This document shows, one piece after another, positions 47,843 to 58,030 of a stretch of 64,000 bases of DNA. A program made the translations under genes and the position numbers. The stretch is from Halomonas sp. (GTDB taxonomy: Bacteria; Pseudomonadota; Gammaproteobacteria; Pseudomonadales; Halomonadaceae): positions 202,847 to 266,846 of the forward strand of contig JAGYKP010000084.1 of NCBI GenBank assembly GCA_018401555.1, written 5' to 3'. Below the pieces are notes generated by a model. The model did no database searches. It was given only the letters and a program-made list of their open reading frames with translations, and had not been told where the DNA came from. Position 1 is the stretch's first letter. Each line of letters opens with the position of its first letter.

Positions 47843-49420
47843 ATGACCGACATTCACGCCCACAAGATCCTGATCCTCGACTTCGGCTCCCAGTACACCC
47901 AGCTGATCGCCCGCCGGGTGCGCGAGATCGGCGTCTACTCCGAGGTTCGCGCCTTCGACATCACCGAAGCCGAGATCCGCGAGTACGCCCCCAACGGCAT
48001 CATCCTCGCCGGTGGCCCGGAATCCGTCACCGAGCTCGACTCGCCCCGTGCCCCGGCGTGCGTGTTCGAGATGGGCCTGCCGGTGCTGGGCATCTGCTAC
48101 GGCATGCAGACCATGGCCGAGCAGCTCGGCGGCGCCGTGGAGGGCTCCCACGTCCACGAGTTCGGCTATGCCCAGATCCGCCTCGACGCCGAGACGGCGC
48201 TGTTCCGCGACATCTCGGACCATATCGACCACGAGACCGGCCGCAACCTGCTCGACGTCTGGATGAGCCACGGCGACAAGGTCTCCCGCGTGCCCGCCGA
48301 GTTCACCGTTACCGCCTCCACGCCGAGCTGCCCCATTGCCGCCATGGCCTGGGAGGAGAAGCGCTTCTTTGGCGTGCAGTTCCACCCCGAGGTGACCCAC
48401 ACCCTGCAGGGCCAGCGAATCCTCGAGCACTTCGTGATCGATATCTGCCAGGCCGAGTGCAACTGGACCCCGGCCCAGATCATCGAGGACCAGATCGCCC
48501 GGGTGCGCGACCAGGTGGGCGACCGCCATGTGCTGCTCGGCCTCTCCGGCGGCGTCGACTCCTCGGTGGTGGCCGCGCTGCTGCACAAGGCCATCGGCGA
48601 CCAGCTGACCTGCGTGTTCGTCGACAACGGCCTGCTGCGCAAGGCCGAGGGCGACCAGGTGATGGAGACCTTCGCCCGCCACATGGGCGTGAAGGTGATC
48701 CGCGTGGACGCCGAGGCGCTGTTCCTCGACAAGCTGAAGGGCGAGGCCGACCCCGAGGCCAAGCGCAAGATCATCGGCAACACCTTCATCGACGTCTTCG
48801 ACGCCGAGGCGGCCAAGATCGAGGGCGTGGATTTCCTGGCCCAGGGCACCATCTACCCGGACGTGATCGAGTCCGCCGCCGCCAAGACCGGCAAGGCGCA
48901 CGTGATCAAGTCGCACCACAACGTGGGCGGCCTGCCGGAGACCATGAAGCTCAAGCTGGTCGAGCCGCTGCGTGAGCTGTTCAAGGACGAGGTGCGCAAG
49001 CTCGGCGTCGAGCTCGGCCTGCCCTACGACATGGTCTACCGCCACCCCTTCCCGGGGCCGGGCCTGGGGGTGCGCATCCTCGGCGAGGTGAAGAAGGAGT
49101 ACGCCGATATCCTGCGCGAGGCCGATGCCATCTTCATCGAGGAGCTGCACAGGGCCGACTGGTACCACAAGACCAGCCAGGCCTTCGCGGTCTTCCTGCC
49201 GGTCAAGTCCGTCGGCGTGGTCGGCGACGGCCGCCGCTACGAGTGGGTGATCGCCCTGCGCGCCGTGGAGACCATCGACTTCATGACCGCCCGCTGGGCG
49301 CACCTGCCCTACGAGCTCCTGGAGACGGTCTCCAACCGCATCATCAACGAGATCAGCGGCGTATCCCGCGTGACCTACGATGTGAGCAGCAAGCCGCCCG
49401 CGACCATCGAGTGGGAGTGA
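47843..49420 (+). CDS. guaA: GMP synthase (glutamine-hydrolysing)
   Basis: 525 residues, intact. The N-terminal class I amidotransferase has [11 protein letters not shown] with the catalytic Cys and FHPEVTHT with the catalytic His. The ATP-pyrophosphatase domain has the P-loop [11 protein letters not shown], and the C-terminal dimerisation domain ends KPPATIEWE. It converts XMP to GMP using glutamine and lies 96 bases after guaB. Confidence 0.98.
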   Translation: MTDIHAHKILILDFGSQYTQLIARRVREIGVYSEVRAFDITEAEIREYAPNGIILAGGPESVTELDSPRAPACVFEMGLPVLGICYGMQTMAEQLGGAVEGSHVHEFGYAQIRLDAETALFRDISDHIDHETGRNLLDVWMSHGDKVSRVPAEFTVTASTPSCPIAAMAWEEKRFFGVQFHPEVTHTLQGQRILEHFVIDICQAECNWTPAQIIEDQIARVRDQVGDRHVLLGLSGGVDSSVVAALLHKAIGDQLTCVFVDNGLLRKAEGDQVMETFARHMGVKVIRVDAEALFLDKLKGEADPEAKRKIIGNTFIDVFDAEAAKIEGVDFLAQGTIYPDVIESAAAKTGKAHVIKSHHNVGGLPETMKLKLVEPLRELFKDEVRKLGVELGLPYDMVYRHPFPGPGLGVRILGEVKKEYADILREADAIFIEELHRADWYHKTSQAFAVFLPVKSVGVVGDGRRYEWVIALRAVETIDFMTARWAHLPYELLETVSNRIINEISGVSRVTYDVSSKPPATIEWE

Positions 49421-49742
49421 CCGCCCCGGCGATCCTCGCCGGATTACGCCGAGGCCCGCCATCTGGCGGGACCATTCATGTCAAATATTCCAACTCTCCC
49501 GATTTCAGTCGCTGCAGGAAGGCTGGATGCTCGCCTTCGGTATCACCTATCCGATGAGTGACTGAGGGCCTGAGCACTCCCGCGCCGGGTGTCACCGATT
49601 CCATCGAGCGCGGCCCGGTCGCCGGCCATGGTGAGGTGGCAGCCAGGAAAAACCGCCACTTTCGGGTTTCCCCGGGTGGCGGTCATGCGCGTGAAATGGT
49701 CACTGCCGGTGTTCATGGTGCCGCTGAGGCAGGATCCCCGGC
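49421..49742. other. Intergenic region between guaA and the small minus-strand gene
   Basis: Contains stems CCGGCGA/TCGCCGG directly after guaA, CCCGCCA/TGGCGGG, and ACCGCCAC/GTGGCGGT (49652-49683). They likely end the two convergent transcripts. No supported gene is seen in it. Confidence 0.6.
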
Positions 49743-50051
49743 TCAGCCCCGCAGCTTGCGTGCGTTGGAGCGGGTCGCGGTGCTGCGAACTAGCGCCGCG
49801 ACCAGCGCCGGCGCGCGATCTCGCGCGGGATCTGCCGCCTCTGGATCTACCTGCCAGCAGGCGCTCGCTGGCCGTGGCGACGTATCGTCGCCTCCTTCGT
49901 CATACCGTATGGCCTCGGGGCCGGTCATGGCACCGCTGGCCATCATCATGGTGCGACGGGCGATCACCTCGCCGGCAGACAGCATCATCATGTTGTAGGA
50001 AGTGGCGATCTTCATCCACGCGAACATCATGTCCATCGGGTTATTCTTCAT
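49743..50051 (-). CDS. Small hypothetical protein, Met-rich (possibly frameshifted)
   Basis: 102 residues starting MKNNPMDMMFAWMKIATSYNMMML at 50051, preceded by GAGGAG. Nine methionines lie in the first ~38 residues. The helical N-terminal half (SAGEVIARRTMMMASGAMTGPEA) and basic C-terminus (TRSNARKLRG) look coherent. The middle is of unusual composition and may be out of frame. The pattern recalls phasin-like or PHA-associated small proteins, but this is only a resemblance. Confidence 0.5.
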   Translation of the reverse strand: MKNNPMDMMFAWMKIATSYNMMMLSAGEVIARRTMMMASGAMTGPEAIRYDEGGDDTSPRPASACWQVDPEAADPARDRAPALVAALVRSTATRSNARKLRG

Positions 50052-50281
50052 ATCGTCTGGTACTCCTCGTTCTTTCCGGCTTCGACCCGGGGTCTGTTCA
50101 TGACACAGCGCTCGCCGGTGCGAAGGCAGGTGTCGACGCGCCTGAACGCTCGCCGTGACAGGTCGTCTGAGGACGCAGGTGTGGCAGCAAGATACGCTTG
50201 GTCGCGAGTCTGTGTCGGTGCGCTGACCCACCCTCGCCTGGTGTTTCGACCGACATCAGACCCGGCCGGGGAGGGCCAGCG

Positions 50282-50446
50282 ATGGAACAGCGCATGAGTC
50301 TGATCACCCTGGGCGTCGGCGACCTGGCGCGGGCGCGGCGCTTCTATAAGGAGCTGGGCTGGCAGGCGGGCAGGGTGGAGGAGGGGGAGGTGGCGCACAA
50401 CCCCGGTTTCCCCATCGATGCCGAGGGCAATACCCGGCTCAGGTGA
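50282..50446 (+). pseudogene. Remnant of a VOC (glyoxalase-fold) family gene
   Basis: 54-residue frame. The first ~30 residues (MSLITLGVGDLARARRFYKELGWQ) are the start of a VOC-family domain. The last ~16 (AHNPGFPIDAEGNTRL) match the usual C-terminus of the same ~130-residue family. The central ~75 residues are missing with the frame kept, so this is an internally deleted relic. Confidence 0.7.
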
Positions 50447-50539
50447 GTGCCGGCGCTGGCCGGTTAAGGCGTATGTGGGGCTTTCGCGATCCGCGGCGCC
50501 GGGGCACCATGAGCGGAAGACCGTTGCCGGGATACCACC

Positions 50540-51215
50540 ATGATCAGACTCCACCACTGCGTCAGCGCACGCTCCTTCCGTCCCCTGTGGCTGCTCGAGG
50601 AGCTGGGGCTACCCTATGAGCTGGTGATGCACGCCTTCCCGCCGCGGATGCACGACGAGGCCTTCCTCGAGATCAATCCGCTGGGCACGGTGCCGGCGTT
50701 CTTCGACGGCGAGGTAGCCATGACCGAGTCCGCGGCCATCTGCCAGTACCTCGCCTCGAGGCTGCCCGAGGCGGGGCTGGAGGTGGCGCCGGGCGAGCCG
50801 CGCCTATGGCGACTACCTGAACTTCCTGCACTTCGGCGAGGCGACCCTGACCTTCCCCCAGACCCTGGTGCTGCGCTACGGCCAGTTCGAGCCGCCGGAG
50901 CGCCGTCAGCCCCAGGTGGTGGAGGACTACGCTCGCTGGTGTCTCTCACGCCTGCGCACCCTGGAGCCGCGACTCGAGCGCGAGCCCTTCCTGTGCGCGG
51001 GGCGTTTCACCGCCGCCGATGTCTCGGTGGGCTATGCGCTGCTCCTGGCCGGCCATGTCGGCCTGGGCGAGCGCTTCAAGCCTGCTGTTTCCGCCTACTG
51101 GGAGCGCCTGCAGCGGCGCCCGGCCTTTCGGCGCGCCCTGGCCGTGGAGAGGGAGGCGGCCCTGGCCCAGGGCGTCTCGCCCGAGCCGGCCATGGCGACG
51201 GGCAGGTCTTTCTGA
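50540..51215 (+). CDS. Glutathione S-transferase family protein (one frameshift)
   Basis: About 225 residues. The N-terminal thioredoxin-like half starts MIRLHHCVSARSFRPLWLLEELGLPYE and has the TESAAICQYLA glutathione-site motif. The helical C-terminal half (YLNFLHFGEATLTFPQ, then FTAADVSVGYALLLA) reads in another frame after a shift near 50805. Substrate unknown. Confidence 0.88.
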
Positions 51216-51306
51216 GGTCTTGAGGGAGCAGGCATCGATTGACAGCGCCGTGTGGCCGGGCATCAATGGAGCGGACCCCGTTGCGGGGCTATCGGGAGAG
51301 ACCACG

Positions 51307-51783
51307 ATGGATCGGCAAGATGATGACCTCAACCATGGGCCCCAACTGCTGCATGACGAGCTTCCCAAGGAGCATGAGGACCCGCTGATCCGCCGGCTGC
51401 ATCTGGTTATCCGCTTCGCCATCAAGGTGCTGGCGGTGCTGATGGTGCTGGTGATCATCTGGGGCGTGCTGGACGTGATCTACGTGCTCTACTCGCGCTT
51501 CATGGCACCGCCGGTGATGCTGTTCGAGGTCAGCGATATCTTCGTCATCTTCGGCGCCTTCATGGTGGTGCTGATCGCCGTCGAGATCTTCATCAATATC
51601 CGCCTTTACCTGGGCACCAACCTCCTGCCCATCCGGCTGGTGGTGGCCACGGCGTTGATGGCGATAGCCCGGAAGGTGATCATCCTGGATATCGCCACCG
51701 TCACGGCACAGCAGATGCTGGCGATAGCCGCCGTGGTGCTGGCGCTAGGCGTGACCCACTGGCTGGTGGGCAAGGAGAATTAG
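51307..51783 (+). CDS. Phosphate-starvation-inducible PsiE-like membrane protein
   Basis: 158 residues with a polar N-terminus and four hydrophobic helices (VIRFAIKVLAVLMVLVIIWGVLDVIY, IFVIFGAFMVVLIAVEIFI, VVATALMAIARKVIIL, MLAIAAVVLALGVTHWLV), matching the PsiE family. Function unknown. The start at 51307 has a GGGAGA upstream. Confidence 0.82.
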   Translation: MDRQDDDLNHGPQLLHDELPKEHEDPLIRRLHLVIRFAIKVLAVLMVLVIIWGVLDVIYVLYSRFMAPPVMLFEVSDIFVIFGAFMVVLIAVEIFINIRLYLGTNLLPIRLVVATALMAIARKVIILDIATVTAQQMLAIAAVVLALGVTHWLVGKEN

Positions 51784-51839
51784 GTGCCGGCGAACAGCGC
51801 CAGCCCATCGGCCAGTGGAAGTGCAGAGGGCGCGAGTGC

Positions 51840-52838
51840 TCAGAGCCTGACCAGCATCTTGCCGGTATTGGCGCCTTCGAACAGGGACAGGAAGGCGTCC
51901 GGCGTTCGCTCCAGGCCCTCCTCGATGGTCTCCGTGTAGTCGATCTCGCCATTGGCGACCAGGGGGCCGACTTCCTCCAGGAAGCGCGGATAGTCGTCCC
52001 AGTGATCGAAGATGATGAAGCCCTGCATGCGGGCGCGGCGGATCAGAATCATCGCCAGGTTGCCGGGGCCGGCGCTCGGTGATTCCTCGTTGTAGCGGGC
52101 GATCATTCCGCAGACGGCGATGCGCGCGCCGACCTTGAGGGTGTTCAGCGCCGCTTCCAGGCAGGTGCCGCCGACATTCTCGTAGTAGACGTCGAATCCC
52201 TCCGGGCAGGCGCCCTGCAGGGCCTCGGTGAGCTGGGCGGCGTCCCTGTCCCGGTAGCTCACCGCCTTGATGCCGTGCGACTCCAGCCACTCGAGCTTCT
52301 CGGCGGACCCGGCGATGCCGACCACGGTACCGCCCCTGGCCTTGGCCAGCTGCACGGCAAGCGATCCCACCGCGCCGGCGGCGCCGCTGACCAGCACGTT
52401 GTCACCGTCTTTCATCTCGGCGATCCGGTTGAGGCCTGTCCAGGCAGTCATGCCCGGCATGCCGAGCACGCCCAGGTAGGCCTGCTCGGGCACGTCGATG
52501 CCCGGCAGCGGCTCGACCTGGTCGCCCGGCAGCTGTGCGATATCGCGCCAGCCGCCCATGTGGCGGACCCGGTCGCCCACCGCCAGGCGCGCGTGGCGCG
52601 ACTCGATCACTTCGCCCACCGCGGCGCCTTCCAGTGGCTCGCCGATGGTGAAGGGGGCGATGTAGGTCGTTACGCCGCTCATGCGCCCGCGCATATAGGG
52701 GTCCACCGACAGCCAGGTGTTGCGGATGCGCACCTCGCCCTCGGCCAGGGCGGGCAACTCTGCCTCGTGCAACTCGAAAAGCTCGCGTCCCGGCGTACCC
52801 TGGGGGAAGCCGTTGATGGTGAAGTAGCGTGACTGCAT
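51840..52838 (-). CDS. Zinc-independent NADP-dependent oxidoreductase (MDR, CurA/YncB type)
   Basis: 332 residues of the medium-chain reductase family. Features are the N-terminal WLSVDPYMRGRMS, the nucleotide-binding VSGAAGAVGSLAVQLAKARG, GFDVYYENVGG and the C-terminal EGLERTPDAFLSLFEGANTGKMLVRL. No catalytic zinc ligands are seen, as in leukotriene B4 12-hydroxydehydrogenase/CurA enzymes that reduce alkenal or alkenone double bonds. Intact; preceded by an AGGAACG. Confidence 0.9.
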   Translation of the reverse strand: MQSRYFTINGFPQGTPGRELFELHEAELPALAEGEVRIRNTWLSVDPYMRGRMSGVTTYIAPFTIGEPLEGAAVGEVIESRHARLAVGDRVRHMGGWRDIAQLPGDQVEPLPGIDVPEQAYLGVLGMPGMTAWTGLNRIAEMKDGDNVLVSGAAGAVGSLAVQLAKARGGTVVGIAGSAEKLEWLESHGIKAVSYRDRDAAQLTEALQGACPEGFDVYYENVGGTCLEAALNTLKVGARIAVCGMIARYNEESPSAGPGNLAMILIRRARMQGFIIFDHWDDYPRFLEEVGPLVANGEIDYTETIEEGLERTPDAFLSLFEGANTGKMLVRL

Positions 52839-52980
52839 GGTGTCGTTCCTTCACGTGATGGGTAGCCCGCCAGTCTATGCCAGCGAAGAGGGCGCACGTC
52901 AATTTCGCCGAGAATCGGCGGGAGGTCATGGGCGTCGAGGGCGATGCGCCGGCAGGCCGCAGGGCAGGCACACAACGAAA

Positions 52981-53004
52981 CAGGGCCCGCCGAAGCGGGC
53001 CCTG
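52981..53004 (-). terminator. Rho-independent terminator of the cold-shock gene
   Basis: Perfect 10-bp CAGGGCCCGC/GCGGGCCCTG stem with a 4-base loop, followed on the minus strand by TTTCGTTG. Confidence 0.8.
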
Positions 53005-53045
53005 TCGCACGAACTCTGGGGTTCGTCAGCGTTTCTGATCGGGGA

Positions 53046-53249
53046 TCAGAGCGGCTTGATGTTCGAGGCCTGAAGGCCCTTCTTGCCCTGGGTCACGTCA
53101 AAGGAGACGCTTTGACCTTCCTGCAGGGACTTGAAGCCATCAGCCTGAATTTCGGAGAAATGGGCGAAGACGTCATCACCGCCGTCGGACGGAGAGATGA
53201 AGCCGAAGCCTTTAGAATCGTTGAACCACTTCACGGTACCAGTCGTCAT
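53046..53249 (-). CDS. Cold-shock protein (CspA family)
   Basis: 67 residues with RNP1 KGFGFIS and RNP2 VFAHF, a single-stranded nucleic-acid chaperone. The start at 53249 follows AAGGA. The gene has a long untranslated leader as usual for this family. Confidence 0.96.
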   Translation of the reverse strand: MTTGTVKWFNDSKGFGFISPSDGGDDVFAHFSEIQADGFKSLQEGQSVSFDVTQGKKGLQASNIKPL

Positions 53250-53560
53250 GTTAAATCCTTTCGCGCTTAGCGCCTTGCAAAGTTCCTGGTGTCACCCAGA
53301 TGTATAGCGGGTAAAACAAGAATGATCATACAGGCGGTCGAAAGAATTCGAATGCTGCTGAAACCATGCTGCTTGCTAACCAACTGACGCTACAGTCTCA
53401 TTCCTGGCGGCTCGGGTCAAAGGCTTTCGTGATTTATTTTTCGGGGGGCCGGCAGTGGCTGCCCCCGCCGGTGGTCCCCGAACCGTGATCAAGCTGTCTC
53501 CCATGGCATGCTCTTGCTAGACTTCGCCGTTGATCCTGCGTCCCCGGAGAGGCACGCCGC
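53250..53560. other. Intergenic region between the cold-shock gene and scpA
   Basis: Holds the divergent leaders of the cold-shock gene (minus) and scpA (plus). A GC-rich inverted repeat at ~53440-53485 (TTCGGGG...CCCCGAA) is present. No gene is seen; promoters could not be assigned with confidence. Confidence 0.5.
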
Positions 53561-54475
53561 GTGAGCGCTACCCCCGATACCACCAGCCTTGCACAGACCG
53601 CTGCCGACGCCGGCCCTGCCGGGGTGCTCGGCAGGCTGTTCGACGAGCCGATCACCGAGTTGCCGGAGGACCTGTATATCCCGCCGGAGGCGCTACGTGT
53701 GTTCCTCGAGGCCTTCGAGGGGCCGCTCGACCTGCTGCTCTATCTGATCCGACGCCAGAACCTGGATATCCTGGCCATCGACGTGGCCGCCATCACCCGC
53801 CAGTACATCGAGTACGTGGAGCTGATGAAGGCCATGGAGATCGAGCTGGCCGGGGAGTACCTGCTGATGGCGGCCATGCTGGCCGAGATCAAGTCGCGCA
53901 CCCTGCTGCCACGCCCGCCGAAGGAGGGGGGTGACGATGAGGAGGAGGATCCCCGGGCCGAGCTCATTCGCCGCCTGCAGGAGTACGAGCGGCTCAAGAA
54001 TGCCGCCGAGTCGCTGGCCGAGCTGCCGCGCCTGGGACGCGACTGGTTCCCGGCCCGGGCGGCACTGCCGCCGCTGGAGAGTCGCGTGATCCACCCCGAT
54101 GTGGGGCTGGATCAGCTGCTGGGGGCCCTGGCCGGCATCCTGCGCCGTGCCGAGCTCAACCAGACCCACCAGATCAGCCGCGAGGTGCTCTCGACCCGCG
54201 AGCGCATGCTGGCGATCATGGAGCGGCTCGCGGGCGGGCGTTTCACCCCCTTCGAGGCGCTGTTCTCCCTGGAGGAGGGGCGTGCCGGGGTGGTGGTCAC
54301 CTTCATGGCGATCCTCGAGCTGGCCAAGGAGGCGATGATCGAGATCGTGCAGAACGCGCCACTGTCGCCACTGCATGTGCGTGCCCGGGCCGCCACGACC
54401 GAGGGAGGTGATCTGGATGACCTGGAGGGCGAGGGGGAGAGCGCCTTCGAGGAGTACGAGGAGGGGGCGCCATGA
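53561..54475 (+). CDS. scpA: Segregation and condensation protein A
   Basis: Kleisin subunit of SMC-ScpAB, 304 residues. The conserved N-terminal region FEGPLDLLLYLIRRQNLDILAIDVAAITRQYIEY is followed by the helical middle and a C-terminal winged helix (FTPFEALFS, VVTFMAILELAKE). The start is GTG at 53561; scpB overlaps the stop in ATGA. SMC is encoded at 22-25.5 kb. Confidence 0.95.
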   Translation: MSATPDTTSLAQTAADAGPAGVLGRLFDEPITELPEDLYIPPEALRVFLEAFEGPLDLLLYLIRRQNLDILAIDVAAITRQYIEYVELMKAMEIELAGEYLLMAAMLAEIKSRTLLPRPPKEGGDDEEEDPRAELIRRLQEYERLKNAAESLAELPRLGRDWFPARAALPPLESRVIHPDVGLDQLLGALAGILRRAELNQTHQISREVLSTRERMLAIMERLAGGRFTPFEALFSLEEGRAGVVVTFMAILELAKEAMIEIVQNAPLSPLHVRARAATTEGGDLDDLEGEGESAFEEYEEGAP

Positions 54476-55350
54476 CCGCCATGGAGTTTCCCGACGCCCT
54501 GGACGAGATCCTCGAGGCGGCGCTGCTGGCCGCCGGGGAGCCGTTGCCCCTGGAGCGCCTGGAGGTGTTGTTCGATGACCACGAGCGGCCGCCACGGCGG
54601 GCCCTGCGCGAGGCGCTGGAACGCCTGGGTATCCGCCATGAGCGCGGGGCCATGGAGCTGATCGAGACCGCCTCGGGCTATCAGCTGCGCATCCGTCCAC
54701 GGCTTTCGCCCTGGGTGTCGCGGCTGTGGGACGAGCGGCCCCAGCGCTACTCCCGGGCACTGCTCGAGACCCTGGCGCTGATCGCCTATCGCCAGCCGGT
54801 AACCCGCGGGGATATCGAGGAGGTGCGCGGGGTCACGGTGAGTGGCTCGATCATGCGCACCCTGCTCGAGCGCGGCTGGATCCGTGTGGTGGGGCATCGC
54901 GACGTGCCGGGACGTCCGGCGGTCTACGCCACCACCCGCGGCTTCCTCGATGACTTCGGCCTCAAGACCCTCGACGAGCTGCCGCCCATGCACGAGCTGA
55001 AGGAGTTCGAGGAGCCGGAGGCGATGAAGGCGCTCGAGGAGGAGGGCCCGCCGCCGGCCCAGGCCGATATTCTCGCCCAGGCGGATGCGGCCCCGGCGGA
55101 GGGCGACGAAACGGAGGGTGCCGACGAGGCATCCGGTAGCGCTACACTAGAGGGGGGGACGGCCGAGGCCGACGCTCCCGATACGACGGCCGGGAAGGCC
55201 GACGCAGACCACGCCGGGACGGCGTCCGAGCGGACAGGGTTGAGTTTCGCCGATCTCGAGGCTCGCCTGTCCGAACGTGCCCGGGGCCGCGTCGACGATG
55301 ACGCTGCCCCGGGGGCGGAATCCACACCCAGTGAGAACGACGATTCATGA
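54472..55350 (+). CDS. scpB: Segregation and condensation protein B
   Basis: 292 residues. The two winged helices ([22 protein letters not shown] and [40 protein letters not shown]) are standard. A long acidic Ala/Glu/Asp tail (from ~residue 185) makes it longer than most ScpB proteins. It overlaps scpA and rluB by 4 bases each. Confidence 0.95.
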   Translation: MTAMEFPDALDEILEAALLAAGEPLPLERLEVLFDDHERPPRRALREALERLGIRHERGAMELIETASGYQLRIRPRLSPWVSRLWDERPQRYSRALLETLALIAYRQPVTRGDIEEVRGVTVSGSIMRTLLERGWIRVVGHRDVPGRPAVYATTRGFLDDFGLKTLDELPPMHELKEFEEPEAMKALEEEGPPPAQADILAQADAAPAEGDETEGADEASGSATLEGGTAEADAPDTTAGKADADHAGTASERTGLSFADLEARLSERARGRVDDDAAPGAESTPSENDDS

Positions 55351-56198
55351 GCAATACCAGCGAAAAACTGCAGAAGGTCCTGGCGCGTGCCGGGCTTGGC
55401 TCGCGCCGCGAGATGGAGACCGCCATCGCCGCCGGCCGGGTCCAGGTCAACGGCCAGGTGGCGACCCTGGGCGACCGCATCGAGACCCGCGACAGGGTGC
55501 TCTTCGATAACCGTCCGGTGACCCTGCGTGCCGCCGAGGAGGTGCCGCGGCGGGTGATCATGTACAACAAGCCCGAAGGCGAGCTGTGCACACGCAAGGA
55601 CCCCGAGGGGCGCCGCACCGTGTTCGACCGCCTGCCGCGCCTCAAGGGCGAGCGCTGGATCGCCATCGGACGCCTCGACATCAATACCAGCGGCCTGCTG
55701 CTGTTCACCACCGATGGGGAGCTGGCCAACCGCCTGATGCATCCCTCCACCCAGGTGGAGCGGGAGTACGCGGTGCGGGTGATGGGAGAGGTGAGCAAGG
55801 AGCAGGTGGTGGCCATGGTCGAGGGCGTGATGCTCGACGATGGGCCGGCGCGTTTTACCGACGTTCAGGAGTTCGGCGGCGAGGGCATCAACACCTGGTT
55901 CCACGTGGTGATCATGGAGGGGCGCAATCGCGAGGTGCGCCGGCTCTGGGAGTCCCAGGGGCTCACCGTCAGTCGTCTCAAGCGGGTACGCTACGGCAAC
56001 ATCTTCCTCGACAAGCGGGCCAAGGCCGGCGAGTGGGTGGAGCTTTCCCAGGAGGAGGTCGATGACCTGGCTGAGCTGGCGGAACTGCCGACACGCAAGG
56101 TGCCCGAGCTGACGCCGGACGAGAAGAATCGCTGGAGCCGCGACAAGCACAAGCGCAAGCCGGTGCAGGCGATGCGCAAGCCCAAGCCCCGGCGCTGA
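55347..56198 (+). CDS. rluB: 23S rRNA pseudouridine(2605) synthase RluB
   Basis: 283 residues with an N-terminal S4 RNA-binding domain ([31 protein letters not shown]). The catalytic motif with Asp is [17 protein letters not shown], and the RluB/E signature [14 protein letters not shown] follows. The basic C-terminal tail is typical. Last gene of scpA-scpB-rluB. Confidence 0.95.
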   Translation: MSNTSEKLQKVLARAGLGSRREMETAIAAGRVQVNGQVATLGDRIETRDRVLFDNRPVTLRAAEEVPRRVIMYNKPEGELCTRKDPEGRRTVFDRLPRLKGERWIAIGRLDINTSGLLLFTTDGELANRLMHPSTQVEREYAVRVMGEVSKEQVVAMVEGVMLDDGPARFTDVQEFGGEGINTWFHVVIMEGRNREVRRLWESQGLTVSRLKRVRYGNIFLDKRAKAGEWVELSQEEVDDLAELAELPTRKVPELTPDEKNRWSRDKHKRKPVQAMRKPKPRR

Positions 56199-56229
56199 CC
56201 GCATACTGCTGCAGAAGGCAAAAAAATCC

Positions 56230-56258
56230 TTGCCAGGCCGGGGGCATACCAGTATTAT
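56230..56258 (+). promoter_or_regulatory. Promoter of the tRNA-Lys pair
   Basis: -35 TTGCCA (56230-56235), exactly 17 bases, -10 TATTAT (56253-56258), then a GC-rich discriminator (CTGCCCCCG) of the kind linked to stringent control. Confidence 0.82.
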
Positions 56259-56274
56259 CTGCCCCCGTTCGGAA

Positions 56275-56350
56275 GGGTCGTTAGCTCAGTTGGTAGAGCA
56301 GTTGGCTTTTAACCAATTGGTCGTAGGTTCGAATCCTACACGACCCACCA
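56275..56350 (+). tRNA. tRNA-Lys (TTT), copy 1
   Basis: 76 bases with encoded CCA; acceptor stem GGGTCGT/ACGACCC, anticodon TTT. Confidence 0.97.
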
Positions 56351-56378
56351 CTCCGGACTCTGGCTTGCTCGCAAGCTC

Positions 56379-56454
56379 GGGTCGTTAGCTCAGTTGGTAG
56401 AGCAGTTGGCTTTTAACCAATTGGTCGTAGGTTCGAATCCTACACGACCCACCA
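56379..56454 (+). tRNA. tRNA-Lys (TTT), copy 2
   Basis: Identical to copy 1, with a 28-base spacer. Confidence 0.97.
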
Positions 56455-56460
56455 GAACGT

Positions 56461-56498
56461 AAAGCGCCGCCGCTTCCCTGGAAGCGGCGGCGCTTTTA
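56461..56498 (+). terminator. Rho-independent terminator of the tRNA-Lys pair
   Basis: Perfect 17-bp stem (56461-56477 with 56480-56496) of GC core and A/T ends, starting 6 bases after the second tRNA. Confidence 0.92.
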
Positions 56499-56633
56499 TG
56501 TTGCCCGGGTACTCTTGTTCCTTGCGTTCGGCTGCACCGAGTCTCGGCCCCGCCGGTCACTCCGGGGTGAACGCGGGCGATAGCCTGTGGGCCGCGGCCT
56601 GCTGCCCCGTCATTCGAGGCGTGGCGGTCGGTC

Positions 56634-56709
56634 TCAACGAAGTCCGAGCACGGAAAGTATCTACCAGGACGATGACGACGGCGCCGACGATATAGACGAT
56701 ATTGTTCAT
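56634..56709 (-). CDS. 24-residue single-helix membrane peptide (one extra base)
   Basis: Begins MNNIVYIVGAVVIVLV. After removal of one base near 56660 it continues ILSVLGLR and stops at 56634: 24 residues, almost all one transmembrane helix with a basic end. The span is 76 bases, i.e. 25 codons plus one. An AGAGGAACG precedes the ATG. As written, the frame runs on to 56557 with unlikely polar sequence. Similar tiny peptides occur in other gammaproteobacteria, function unknown. Confidence 0.55.
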
Positions 56710-56907
56710 GGAGCGTTCCTCTGGTGCGCAGCCCCCGATCCCGGGATGCTGGGCGATGCTGCGTGACATGATGGCGTCGCAATCCATGCGACGCGTAGTG
56801 CAACTCCCTGTACAGGCGACTCCTTGCCCCACTCAGGTCGAGGATATGGCATGGCGGGCGGCCCATCTGTACGCTGGCGCACATGGCCGGCAACTTGCGG
56901 GCCCCGC

Positions 56908-58030
56908 CTAGAAGCCAAGGTCGTATTGCGATGGCGACAGGAATCGCAGCGGGTGCGGTTCGGTCGGACTTTGCCTGGTGGGCACCTGCGCCTTCATCTC
57001 GGCCGTGAAGCACTGATGCCCATTCCGGCCACTTCGCTTCACGTGATACATGGCCATATCGGCGTGGTGCATGAGGGCCTCTGCATCGTCGGCATCCTCC
57101 GGGTAGCAGCTGATGCCGATACTCAGCGTTATGAGCAACTCATGCCCCCGGATGAGGTAAGGCCGGCCCAGTATGGCAAGCAACTTGTCCGCTACCCTGA
57201 CCGCATCATCGAGTTGGCTGATCTCGGCAAGCAGGATCACGAACTCGTCGCCTCCCTGACGGCAGACGGTGTCGATGTCACGCATGCACTCCTGAAGTCG
57301 CCCCGCAACCGCCTTGAGCAGGCCGTCACCGACGGCATGACCGAGTGAATCGTTGATGGACTTGAAGTCATCGAGGTCGAGATAGAGCAGGGCAAGCTGA
57401 TGCCGGTGCCGCCGGGCCAGCCCCATTGCCTGGGAGAGCCGCTCTTTCAGCAGGGCTCGATTGGGCAGGCCGGTGAGTGCATCATGCTGTGCCAGGTAGG
57501 CCATCCTCTCCAGCATGAGCCGGTGACCGGGAGGCGTCGTGGAACACGATCACGGCACCGGTGACCAGGCCTTCACGGTCATGGATGGGCGCCGCCGAAT
57601 CCTCGATCTCGCGCTTGCTACCATCCTTGTGGATCAGCACGCAGTCCAGGGCAAAGCCAAGCGCGCGGTTTTCCTCGATGGCACGCCACCCGGGGGGCTG
57701 GGTGGCCTGATGGGTCTTGCCATCGACGAGATGGAACACTCGGGACAGCGGTTGGCCGAGCGCCTGGGCTTCGCGCCAGCCTGTCAGGGCTTCGGCCACA
57801 CGGTTCATGTAGGTGACCGTTCCCTGCAGGTCGATGGTCAGCACGGCATCGCCAATGGTGTCCAGCGCCACTCGGGCCCATGCCCTCTCCGCACCCAGGG
57901 CGTCGGCAGAGTCACGTCGCGAGGCGCTGGTCGTGTTTCGCTCGGGGAGGTCCTGTACTCTCGGTGCGTGACCTTTCCTCACCGGCTCCAGGTTGGGTGA
58001 CGAGTCCATCGGGAAGGTTGGCACTGGCAT
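56908..58030 (-). CDS. PAS-GGDEF diguanylate cyclase (one frameshift)
   Basis: Cytoplasmic sensor-cyclase of about 373 residues. The PAS domain runs from ALDTIGDAVLTIDLQGTVTYMNRVAEALTGW to VIVFHDAS. After a frame change near 57520 the GGDEF domain begins YLAQHDALTGLPNRALL, with the catalytic GGDEF intact. An inhibitory RxxD site (RDID) lies five residues before it, so product feedback is expected. No membrane helix. The start MPVPTFPMD at 58030 has AGGA upstream; a longer frame to 58231 is not supported. Divergent from the Crp-like gene. Confidence 0.85.
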
